Positions 13,001 to 25,000 of a DNA stretch of 64,000 bases are shown here, piece by piece. The position numbers and the translations under genes were made by a program. Where the stretch lies: the NCBI GenBank assembly GCA_910584395.1, contig CAJUAS010000001.1:135169-199168 (forward strand), written 5' to 3'. Within the stretch, counting starts at the first letter, position 1; every line of letters starts with the position of its first letter. The notes beneath the pieces were generated by a model. It worked only from the letters and a program-made list of their open reading frames with translations. It was not told the DNA's origin and searched no databases. Origin of the DNA: an uncultured Oscillospiraceae bacterium. GTDB lineage: Bacteria > Bacillota > Clostridia > Oscillospirales > Oscillospiraceae.

Positions 13001-16000
13001 TCTTCGCTGGCGCTGCCGTTCTCCGCGCCACCGATGGCGGCAAGACCCAACTGGCCCTTCCCGTTGTCGCCCCACGTCATCACGCGGCCGTTTTCCATCA
13101 TTACCGCGGAGAAGTTGCCGCCGGCAGTAATGATGGAGACCTCGTCCAGCCGCGTGGCGGTCGCCTTGGTCCGCACCCATTCGCCGGCCGCAACGGTGAC
13201 ATAGCCGTTTGCATCCGCCGCGCCGCTGGAGAGCTGCTTCAAATCGTTGCTGCCGAAAGCGATGAGCTTGACCTCGCCCATCTCATCCACCGTGCGGATC
13301 AGGGTATGCGCGCCGCCGGCGGCCACGGCGGTCGCGCCGCTGACGCCGGGCACTTTGCGGGCATAAGCGGCCACCGCTGCGTCAACAGCGCCAAGCTGGC
13401 CCTTGGAATTGTCGCCCCAAGCAAACACAGCGGGCTCGCGGACATAGCCGCCCATACCTGCGTTGGCCGTTTCATCCCAATCGCTCTCCATGGCAACAGC
13501 CACCACATGGTGACGGCCTGCAGAGACCATATATACGCCGGAGAGGACGCGGAACTGCGCGTTATGATCCACGGAATACTCGCCGGAGTTGACCTGTACG
13601 GGGGTGGCGGAGTAGTTGGCGATGGCCACATTCCCCTCGGTGTCGGTGACAGGGGTGGTGGCGACCAGCTCGCTGCCCAGTTGGCCGAAGCTGTTGTCGC
13701 CCCATGTATACACGCTGCCGTTGCCCAGCAGGGCCACAGAGAAGGCCTCGCCCGCCTCCATGTCCACCACGTGGTCCAGCGTGTCGCGGCCCTTAAAGCC
13801 CTTGACCTTTACGGCCGTGCCGATCTGCTGGGTGTTGTCCTGCCCCAGCTCGCCATGGTCGTTGGCGCCGGCGGTGTAAAGCTCGCCGCCGGCCGTCAGC
13901 GCCAGCATATGATCCGCGCCCGCCGCCACGTCTACAATATCCGTGATCGGCTCGCCGTTTTCGTCGGTGAGGAGCTTCACCTCGGGGGTGGGCACATCCT
14001 CGCCGCCGTCATAGGGGGCGATCCAAGTGTGACCGCTTTGGCAGCGCCAGATCCGGTAGCTCTCTTCCTTCTCGGGCAACTCCCGCCACTGGGCGGGGAC
14101 GTCATACTGCGCCCAGACGTCGGCCGCATCCTCGTAGATAAGCATGAAATGATCCTGACCCACGCGCTCGCAGGCGTCATTGCCGCAGACCACGGGGGTG
14201 ATGGTGTCGGCGGGGTTATAGCCCTGAAGCTCGCAGCGCTTGCCGTCCTCATCCTTATAGGAGCAGTTCAACTCGCCGGTAAAGTAGTCTACCGTGCGGG
14301 TCGTCCAGTTCATAACGCTGGCAACATTCACCGTATCGCCGCTGTCCTCGGGGATCATCAGATAAGACCAGTTAGAGTTGACCTTTTCGATCTCCTCCTT
14401 GGAGGGCAGGTCGATCTGGAGCTGACGCTCCCATGCCGCGAACTGATCACTGACCCAGTAGCGCTTCCCAGTCCACTTCTCTGGTTCGCCGTTGGTGGGC
14501 CAGATCCGGTCATAGACCACCGTCTCCTCGACTGGGCTTCCGCCCGGGCCGGGCACCATGTAGGAGACCTCATACCCCTTGGGGTTGCCCTTCTCATCAC
14601 TGTGGGGACGCAGCTGGCTCAGCTTGGTGCGGTCGGTAATGTCGGTCACGCCGATATACTCGACCCCTGCGTTCTCCACCACGCGGGTCATGAACTCGCT
14701 GGTGTGGGGATTGTGGGGGTTGGGGCAGTTTTTGGGGATATCGACCCAGATACCGCAGTCGTCACCCTCTTGGTTCACATACTTGTAGTAGGCCAGATAG
14801 TAGACCGTCCAGCCCTTGCTCTCGGCGTACTTCACCGCGTCCTCGCTGTAATCCATGGCGGTAAACTGCTGGCCGGGACGCACGCCGAAGCGGATGTCCG
14901 CCTCGGTATTTTCAGGCACGCGGTTGTTGTCGTTTCGGAACTCAATGGCGCGGGTCAGGTTGCCCACGTCGTTCCAGCCATCAGCCTCATGGTCGGCCAC
15001 CTGCTCATAGGTGAAGGGCTGATAGACGCCGTCGGCTTGGAACATCTTCATAAACTTCGGGCCGTTGAGACGCTCCACCTGAGCCAGCTCTTCCTCGCTG
15101 GGCACATGGATCAGGTTGGTGGTAATGGAGCTTAACCCGCCCACCACATAGACCTCCCGGTCGTTGGTGGTGCTCAGGTCGCCGTCCACGTCCTTGAGGA
15201 CGATGCTGAAGTTGTCGCCCGCGGCCACAGACACCACGTTGGTGAAGGGATTGCCGTCGGCGTCCTTCACCTCCACGGGATAGGCGCGGTCAACGAACGT
15301 GCCGTCGCCCAGCTGGCCCTGTGCGTTGTCGCCCCAAGCCCAGACGCTGCCGTCCGCTTTCAATGCAATGATATGGTTCTTGCCCGCCACCAGCATGGGG
15401 GAGGTGGCGAAGCCGTCGTCCTTTTCGGGCACGACCTTCACCCGAAGCAGAAGGGTGCGGCCGGTGGTTGTCTCATAGATCTGGATGAAGGTGTCGCCGT
15501 ACTTGACGTTGGCCGGGTCCCGCGGGCCAAAGGTCACGGTCGTGCCGTCGTTGCTCAGCTCCATGGTGATACTCTCGTCCAGAGAGGTGAACTCCCACTG
15601 GGCGTTCTTAATGTCCTCCACAGGCTTGTGGCTCAGGAGGTTGAAGCCGTAGTCCACCAAATAGGCCATCTTGGTCAGGTCGAACTTGGCCTCCTCCGCG
15701 CCCACCAGCGTGATCTGGGGGGTGAGGTCGTGGGGCGTGGTGTTGTGATCCGTGCCCCATGCCACCAGACTCTCATAGCTCAGGCGGCCCACCACAACGG
15801 GGTACTCGGAATTAACATCAGTATAGTCGCCCAACTGGCCCAGCGCGTTTGAGCCGGCGGCAAACACCGTGCCGGTATCGCGAGCAAAGACGATGAAGTC
15901 GCCGCCCACGGCGGTCACCATCACCTTTTGCATCCAGTGGTAATTATCGTCGATGACCTGGAGTTCGTGTGCAATCTCACGGGCCACAGTATTGTCGTAG

Positions 16001-19000
16001 TCAACAGGAGAACCGCTGGGGATCGGGCCGCGGGTCACGTTGTAGTTGCCCAACTGGCCAACACTGTTGTCGCCAAAGGCCAGAAGCTGAATGGGGTCAA
16101 AGCCGCTGCCGTTGCCCTTGACCGTCTGGTTCTCCACTTGTGCCAGCGTCGCAGCATAGCCTGCGCTCAGCTGGCGCGCACCGGCGGTCAGCGCCTCGCC
16201 GGCTGCGTTTTTCATCACCATGGGCGTACTGAACGCCTGCGTGGTGTCGCTATTCAAACCGATCCCAAGCTGTTCTTTTTCGTTGTTGCCCCAGCCGTAG
16301 AGACCCGGGGTCACAACAAAGTCCTTGCCGCTCTGGTCGGGAGTTGTCATTGTGATGTTCAGGGCGATGGCGACAGTGTGGTTCGCACCCATGGCGATGG
16401 CCACGCCCTTGTTGAAGTTATAGTCGTTCTTATCATTGGGGTTCATGCCGGGGTTGCCGGTAAAGCTGTTTTCATTCCATGTGTTGCCCTGTCCGGCCTG
16501 AACCTTCACGGCGGAGTAGCGGTTGCGGTCGGAGCTGTCGCCCAGCTGGCCGTAGCTGTTGTCGCCGAAGGTAAAGAATGTACCGTTGGAGAAGAGCACG
16601 CCGCCGGTCTTGCCGCCCGCAGCAATGCTGACAGCCTCCTGCATATGGTTGGTCTGGCTGGGCGAACGGCCCTTGCTCACCCACTTGGCATAGCCACTGG
16701 TGGTAACGCCGCGGTCGTTGACGCCCATTTGTCCATTGCTGTTGTCGCCCCACGAGTACACGAAGCCGCTCATGGACAGGGCCATGCCGTAGCTCTCGCC
16801 GGCGGCGATGGCAATGATACGGTCGCGCTCCACATAGGTGTCGGTGACATAGCCGCCAAGGACGGAATCGTGATAACGGTATTCCTTGGTGACCTTTTCT
16901 TCGCCCAGCGTGCTGATGCGGCTCACGCGCATACGCACCCGCACAGGCTGATAGCCCTGATAGGCGCTGTCCGCGCCGCGGCCGAGCTGGTTGAGCTTGG
17001 TGATGCCGGTGCTGTCGTAATTGTTGCCCCAAGCCCAGACATAACCGTCAATGTCCAGCGCATAAGTAAAGTCCTTGCCGGCGGCGACCGCAGAGAAGGT
17101 CAGCGGCCCGCCGTCCAGCGCCAACTGCGCGTCGGTGTTGTCCGGACGCACAGCGCTGTACTGATAGAAGTTGGTGACCTGAACGGGGTGATCCACATAG
17201 GCGACCTTTTCCGGATCAAGGCCCAACTGGCCCTTGGAGTTGTCGCCCCACACCCACACGCGGCCGGAGGAATCCAAGGCCACGGCATGCTTCGCGCCCG
17301 CGGCCACCATGGGGGACGCGGACACGGACGCATTATGGTCATCGGCCGGTTCTGCCGGATCATAGGTTTGGCGGTGGCGCGCCCAAACGGGCAGCACCAT
17401 CATATTGCTGGTCTGGGGATCGCCCTCCACGCCCTTGGAGAACTCGTAGTCGATGTAAACGCTGGTCAGGCCCAGCTTCCCGGTGTTGCGCACCTTCACC
17501 TTGGTGCCGCCGGCGTTCTCAGCGGCAAAGATGGAGGGATCGGTGACCCCCACATCCACCAGATTGAGCTTGTCGGCAATGGAGGTGTTCTCGCCGTCGG
17601 AGAGGAGGTTAAAGCCGGTGCGGTGGCTGTACAGGATATCAGCCATATCCAGCAGCAGGTAATCCCCCTCATCCATCATCACGATGTTGGGGTTCTCCTC
17701 GCCCACCGGGCGCAGTTGGTTATAGGTGTGGAGCAGGGCGTCATTCTCGTCGTAGTGCTCATAGTGGTCCAAAATCAAGCTCTTGGACTCGCCGTCGCCC
17801 GCCTGAACGGCCCGGAAGCTGTCGTCCCGCGTCCCGTTGCCCAACTGGCCGCGGTCGTTGCGGCCCCAGTTCCATACATAGCCGTCATAGCGGACAGCCG
17901 CCATGTGCTTGCCGCCCACGGCGATGGCAATGGCGCGGGTGAAGAACTTGTAATCCTGATTGGAATTGGCGCTCTCGCCCTGCGCGACCTGAACGGCGTG
18001 GCCCACAAAAGCGGTGCGCGCGCCCTCCAGATCGTCCTCGTCCCGTTCGTCCAGACCCAGCTGGCCTTCCATATTAGAGCCCCAAGCGTACACAACGCCG
18101 CCCGCTTCGCCGAGCATTGTGCCGTCGCGGACAATGGCTTCGCTGGACTGCCCGCCGGCAGCCACAGTCAGCACGTTTTGAAGATCGGCGCCGGAGGCGG
18201 TCTTGACCCGGACAGCCCCAGCCTCACGCCGCTTGACGATGGATTCGCCCACCAGATCATAGGCGTCCACGCCCTCAATGCCGGGCTGGCCTCCCACGCC
18301 GGGCACTTCGGTCACCAGATCCTTGATGTCATAGGTCACATGGTCCACCGCGGCGTTGCCGATCTGGCCATAGGTATTTTCGCCGAAGGCCGCGACCGTC
18401 CCGTCGGACAACAGAGCCAGAGAGTGGTTGCCGCCGGCGGAAATGCTCATCACATTGACCAGATAGCCGCGCATCTCGCCGGCCGCCTGATTTGCGGGAT
18501 CACCGTTCACAGCACCCACCTTCACCCGCACCGGCACACGGTAGGTAAAGGTCGCACCCAGAGTGGAATTGTCGCTGCGGACCAAGGTGCTGTCAACGCC
18601 CACACCCAACTGGCCGTAGGAGTTGTCACCCCAGCCAAAGAGAGAACCGTCGCTGCGAAGGGCCAGCACATGGCCGTCGCCGGTGGAAATGGACATGATC
18701 TCACTCAGGTAGTAGCCCTTGCTGGCGGCTTCGCCCTCCATGACCTGAACAGGCTTCCAAGTGAACTCGTTGAAGGTCGGCTTGCTCTCCATCACCTTGT
18801 TGCCGCTCTCGTCGTCAAGGGATGCACCGTATTCGCCGCCGGTGGTCACCAGCGTGCCGTTCTTCTCGCGCTCCAAATACTGCTCCAGAGCGGTCTCATA
18901 GTCCTCATAGCTCCACTTCACACCGCTGTAAGTCGGCCGCGCCAGCACCCAGTCCGTACGGAAGGTCGGCTCGCCGTCCTTTTTGTCGCCCAGAGGCACA

Positions 19001-22000
19001 AAGTGGTCGTACTTTTCCCCGTAAGAGGGGTTGTCAATGGCCATCCGCTCATAGGCGGACTGGAGATAGCTGACCGCCGCCTCATAGAGCTGGAGGGCAA
19101 GGACAAACTCGTCCATGGTGGCTACCTCGTTGCCGCGGTAGTCGCCCAAGGGGCGGATCAGCTTACTGTTATCGCTGTCATCCTCGTAGTAGTCCTTCAT
19201 GTTCGCCGGATCGCGCAGCGCTTTTTCCTGCAGTTCCACGAACTCCGTCATATCATAAAGGTACTTGGCATACAGGTAGTAGCTGTCCAGATAATAGGGG
19301 TCAGCCTCCGGACGCTCGTTGTGTCCGGTATACATCACTTCGCGGTTGAAGCGGCTGCCCATCCCGCTCAAGCCCAGCTTGGCGCACAGCTCGTCATAGA
19401 TGCTGGGGTAGGCAGTGTAATCGCTGGTGCGGTAGGTCAGCTCGGTCAGGTGCTGCCCACGGACGCTGTCGTAGCCGAGCACGTCCCCTACATAGCCCAC
19501 ACCAAGCTGGCCCTTATCGTTGCGACCCCAGCTCCAGACCGTGTTGCGCTCGGTACGCACGACGGTAAAGCCGTCCCCGGCAGCGATCTCAACGATCTTG
19601 CCGAGCACGCTGCTGATGTCCGCTTCCACAGCGGAGAAGCTGCTATAGCCGATCACTTCGCCTTCATCGCCGGTGAGAGCAAAATCGGCGGGATCAAGGG
19701 CAAACTGCCCGAAGCTATTGTCGCCCCAAACATACACCGTGCCCTCGCGGGTCAATGCGGCGGCGTGCCGCCGCCCGGCGGCCACCGCCACCACATGGCG
19801 GATCATGGGCGCAAGACCGCTTTCCGCGTCGGTGACCGTGCGCACCGCCATCGGCGCGTCAGAGTATGTCTCCACTTGGTTGTTGATGCCAAGCTGGCCA
19901 TAGGTATTGTCGCCCCAAGTCCACACTGTGCCGTCCGCCTTCAGCGCGACGGAGAAGTTCTCGCCCAGAGCGATCATAGGCGTGGACTTATAGGCGTACT
20001 CCTGCTCCATGTGCTCGCCCGAAGCGTCCTCCACATTGAGGACGTGCACGACGATCATCGCAGAGCGGTGGGTCAGGGTGTTATAGATCCGCACGGTGGC
20101 CACGCCGCTCTGCTTCCCGGCGATAAGGGTATAACCCCTATGATCCACCACGGCGGGGTTGGAGGAGGTGATGACCAGCGGAGCGTTCGCCCACATATCC
20201 TCATACTGGGGCACTTCGTTGCCCTCTTCGTCCTCGGTCACACCCACCAGCTCATAGCGTTCGAGGTTGATCTCGGTGATGTCGTTGCCCAGCTCGTCCT
20301 TCCCTACCACGATCCGCTCGGCAGGGATTTCGATATAGGGCTGAACCGTGCCGTCCTCCGCAGTGGTGACGTTGCGGTAATATTTCTCTCTCCCCTGCGT
20401 GTAGACCAGACGGTAATCGGGAATATAACGCTCGCTCGTCCCCACGATATCCACGGTATCGTCGGTAACCAGCTCCAGATAGTTGCCCAATGTCAAGTCA
20501 GACAGCTTTACATCCCTGCCCGACCAGTTGGGAAGATCGCGCCCGGGTACAATGACCTCGGCGTCCAACACGCCGCCGGAGGGAAGAACCACGCTGTCGC
20601 CGCCCGTCTCCTCCATCAGCTCCGCGCCCGCCTCAAAGGTGGGACGCTGCATGGTGAACACCACGTTGTAGCCGGTCAGAAGGGCATCGTCCACCGCCGT
20701 CAGCTCATCCAGCGAACTGAGGGTGGCGTCCGAATAGCTGCCGCCGCCGGTGATCACGCTCTCCCCCTTGCCCACCACGCGGATGGTGAGGCTGGTGGCA
20801 GTGGCCAGATCCCAAGGTTTGTTGTCTGCATCGTCAATATTTTCGCTGATGGTGGCGTCCGTGCTAAAGGTCACGGGTTTCCCAAGCACAATGCCGCTCT
20901 TGTCGATCAGCATATTGTTGTCAGCATCCTCAAAGTTCTGCTGAATTCTCACAGAGAACTCGTCGGCGTGGCTGCCGATGATCTGCACGGAAATGGTGTT
21001 GTTCACGGGCAGCACCAGTTTGCCTTCCGCCTTGCCGGCAGCGCCCTTCTTCGCCGCCGCGTCAATGGTTTGGAGCACTGTGACGTTAAAGGCGGGCGAC
21101 TGCTCGTCGGGCATGGCCACGATCAGGCCGTTGCTGGTCTTGCCGTTATAAATGTCCGCGTCGGTATCATTGATCGAGCCGTTGAAGCCGCTGATGATCT
21201 GAACGTGGCCTTGGGTAAGGGTGTTGTTCATGGTCGTGCCGTCGTCGTTGGCCACCATCAGGGTGTACTGGATCTCCCGCGTCGGCACGGACAGCGGCGT
21301 CACAGCGGGATCCACCGCCCCTTGAAGGATGTCCTTCACATAGCCGCGGTAGGTCAGGTTAAACTGCGTGCCCATCACGGGGAGCTTCACCCCGTTGGGA
21401 TAGCGCAGATAGACCATATAGTCGTCTCTGGGGATGCCGCCCCGCGCCGTTCCGCCCAGCTCGCTGGTGTCGAACAGACCGTCGCCGCGGTGGGTGAGCT
21501 TATAGCTGGCCCAGACACGCTGCGGTGCGCCCACCGCAGTTGTGCGGCCGCGCTGGCTTTCCAGATACAACTCATACCCCTGCGCGGTGGCGTCCGCCCA
21601 GTTCACATTGTTCTTGGTGAGGCGAACCGCCATGGGGATCATGTAGTTTTCGTCCCCGGCGACATTGCCGTCCATGGTCACCACCAAGTCGGTCTCACCC
21701 ACCGCCTTCATGATCTGCAGGGGGGTCGTCCCGTCGGTGGTGGCGTACTGGTACTCGATCTTCTCCAGACCGATATTCGCCGTGCCGCCGCTGGAATTGC
21801 GCCAAGTGCTGCGGACGCGAGACCCCACCACGCCGCTGGTGAGGGCGGTGGTGGCGGTAGTGAAGATCAAGGGTGCATCCGCCATGACCTTATCGCCGTT
21901 AATGAGCTTCCAAGTGACGTTGCCGGCGCTGCCGCCAGTATAAATGCTGTAGCGATCCTCGCCGTCCACCTGCGTGCGCTGTGCATAGTAGACGGAAAGC

Positions 22001-25000
22001 TCCGCCATGGCAACGCCGTTTACCGGCACGATGGCTACGTTCAAAGTGAAGTAGTCCAAGGTGTCGGTTTTGTTGCCATTCTTAATGGTGATGGTTTTCG
22101 GCCCTTCAAAGGCCAGCTCCGGGTGGGTCAGCAGGCCGCTGTCGGCATCAAACGCGCCGTCCACATACTCCCACACCTTATATGTGCCCTCGGGCACGTC
22201 CTTGGCGGTGTAGGTGTTCTTGCCCGCCTGCTTTTCCAGTACCACAGTCTTATAGCTGCTCTTGAGGAACAGCTTGCGGTCGCTGTCTGTCCAGCTGGCG
22301 TGATCCAGATCCACCCGCAGGGTCACGTCGAAGAGGCGCGGATGCTCCACGGTACACTGCACATCCACCTGATCGCCCAGAGACTCCACCGTGAAGTAGC
22401 CGTCCACCGTGGCGGCCTCGGCCTGTGTCAGTTCCTCCTTAAAGGAAGTACCGTCGGTATAGCCGCCGGTGTGCTCCACGCCGTTGTCATCCGTCCACTT
22501 GCCGTCGTAGACGACCCAGCGGTTCTTGCGCTCAGTGGTATAGACCGTGGCGGCGGGATTCACCGCCCACTCGTAGTTATAGTCGGAGACATAGCCGCCG
22601 CGGCCGGTCACATGGAGCACCAGCTTGCCGCCGCCCCAGACGCTGTCACCGGAATGGATGACAATGGTCTCTCCGCCCACGGTGTATTCGCCCGTCAGAG
22701 TAGAGGTGGCGCTGCTGTCGCCGCCCGTTTCCGCCAGACCGAAGGTAATGGTGAAGAAATCGATCACAGCAGGGGCCTTTGTAAAGTCAATCCCCTTGCC
22801 AACCTTCACTTCCGCGCCCGTATCCTTCCAGACCGCGCCGTCCTTGTGCTCTTTCGACCAGATGTTGTAGCTGCCGCCGATCACATCCGCCGCATCGTAG
22901 TGCGTATAATAAGGAATCGCCACGCCGTCGGAATTTACATAGCCCGCGCCCTCCACCGTCCGGGTCAGCGGATACTCCCGCTTCATGGGGGTGTTCTGCA
23001 CCAGCTTATAGTCGCAGTCATTATACGCCGCGTCGGGTACGCGATTCCAAAGGACGCCGTTCTGATGGGTCTCCATCCGCACAGAGAATGTGCGGTTGCC
23101 GCCGTAGTTCACTACGCCGGAAACAACAGGGATATAAGCGTCGTCAAAGCCGGACTGGCCCGCGCTGCTGCGGTCTACCAGAGACATTTCGCCCAACTGG
23201 CCGGACTCGTTCTTGCCCCACGCGAACACCTCGCCCCGATCCGTCAGGGCGACGGTGTGCTTGCCGCCGGCTGCCAGCGAGGTCACTACGCCGTCCACGT
23301 TTCCGGGCTTGGTCACCACTTGATAGTTCTCGGCGACGGTCTGGGATTGATAATAGCCGTTGGAGTCTGTCGCGGGGATCGCGATCTGACCGTCGGTGTT
23401 TGTGCCGAAGGTATAAATGGTACTCTCGATGATCGGGCCGAGAATGGTGGGATCGGGCAGTACCGCGCGTTTCCCCCGGAGGATGGCGGTATGGTACTGG
23501 CCTGCGGCCACACCCACCGCGTCAGTAATGTCGACGCCGTTGTCATCCACCAAGGCGGTGGCATACTGGACAAAGCCGAGGCCGTTCTGATCCGCAGAGG
23601 CGGCACGGCCGAGCTGGCCGTAGCGGTAGTCGCCGGCCGCCATAATGCGTCCGCCCGTGCCGCGGGTGGGGTCGCCCTCGGTAAGCACGGCGGTGTGATA
23701 AAAGCCCGCGCCGATCTGGATCACGCTGTCCACAAGGATGCCCGCGCCCTCGCCGGTGTTGCTGTACTGGCGCATATAGTCCACCGCCACCCCGTACCGG
23801 GTGCCGTCTTCATCAATTTCGTGAGGGCCAATACCCAACTGGCCATATGTATTGTCGCCCCATGCAGCCACATAGGTGCTGTCGCTGCCGCTGGTGCCGC
23901 CCACGTTGGCGTAGGGGAACGGGCCGATGGCCAGAGAGTGCCAGCCGCCGCCCGCCACTTCGGTGGCTGCGGTCAGATACTTCATTTCCGGGGTCTGGCC
24001 GTTAACGTCGCGCACCACCCGGTCGGGGTATGTGCGAATATCGCCGATGGCGCTGACCTTATACCCCGTGCCGAGCTGTGCCTTGGAGTTATCGCCCCAA
24101 GTATAAACCCAGCCGGTGTCGCCTACGGCGGCCATGGAGTGATACCCGCCGGCGGCAATGCTGGTCGCGCCCATCAGGTAGTTGCTGCCGCTCTCGTCGC
24201 CGCTTGCACCCGCAGTCACCTGAATGGGATAGCAGCTCCAAGTGTCCTTCAGCTTCTCCACCGCCGCCTGATCCACTTCCACCTGAATGGTGTCGCCATG
24301 GACCTCATAGGTAATATACACATCCTCGTTCTGGCCCAACTGGCCTCTGGAGTTGTCGCCCCAAGCGTACACCGAGCCGTCCGCCGTCCGGGCCAACGCA
24401 TGGTTGAAGCCGGCGGAGATCTCCTTTATTAAGGTAAGGCGACTCATCACAGGCTTGCTTTCCCGCGTGCCCAGTCCGGTCACGCGCATGGGATAGGGCG
24501 CATAGGGCAGCTCCTCGTAGCTCTTGCCCGTACCCAACTGGCCGTAGCTGTTGTCGCCCCATGCCCAGACCGTACCGTCGGACTTCAGCGCGACGGTAAA
24601 GTTCTCGCCGGTGCGGACCATAGGCGTTGCAAAGTTGTTGGCGTCCTCGATGATGACCTTCAGCTTGCCTGCATAGACGCCGTTAATGTCCACATCCGCC
24701 GCGTCCTCCACAATGCCCACGATGGTGAACACATCCTTCAGATCGGTGGGCTCCAGCACGGCGTTGTTCCGGCTCAGCTTCTCCCAAGGCTCTTGGTGAT
24801 CCTTGGTGTCGGTGATGTCCAGATTGGGGATCTCCTCGGTGTGGGTATAGCCATAGATCATCTCGCTGTCCTTGGCGCTGGGCACAGCCCGGTCGCGCTC
24901 GGAGATGTTAAAGCCCACACTATAATAACGCTTCATTCCACTCTTGAACACCACCGCATACTGCTGGTCGGTGAGGGTGATGGAATATTGGAGGCTGACA

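Noticed and set aside
2230..15135. Plus-strand frame of 4,301 codons (with companions at 100-2151, 15928-24432 and 24793-28092)
   Set aside because: They lie in register opposite the RCC1 gene. The products have no family features, while the minus strand gives clean RCC1 repeats and a signal peptide with ribosome site.
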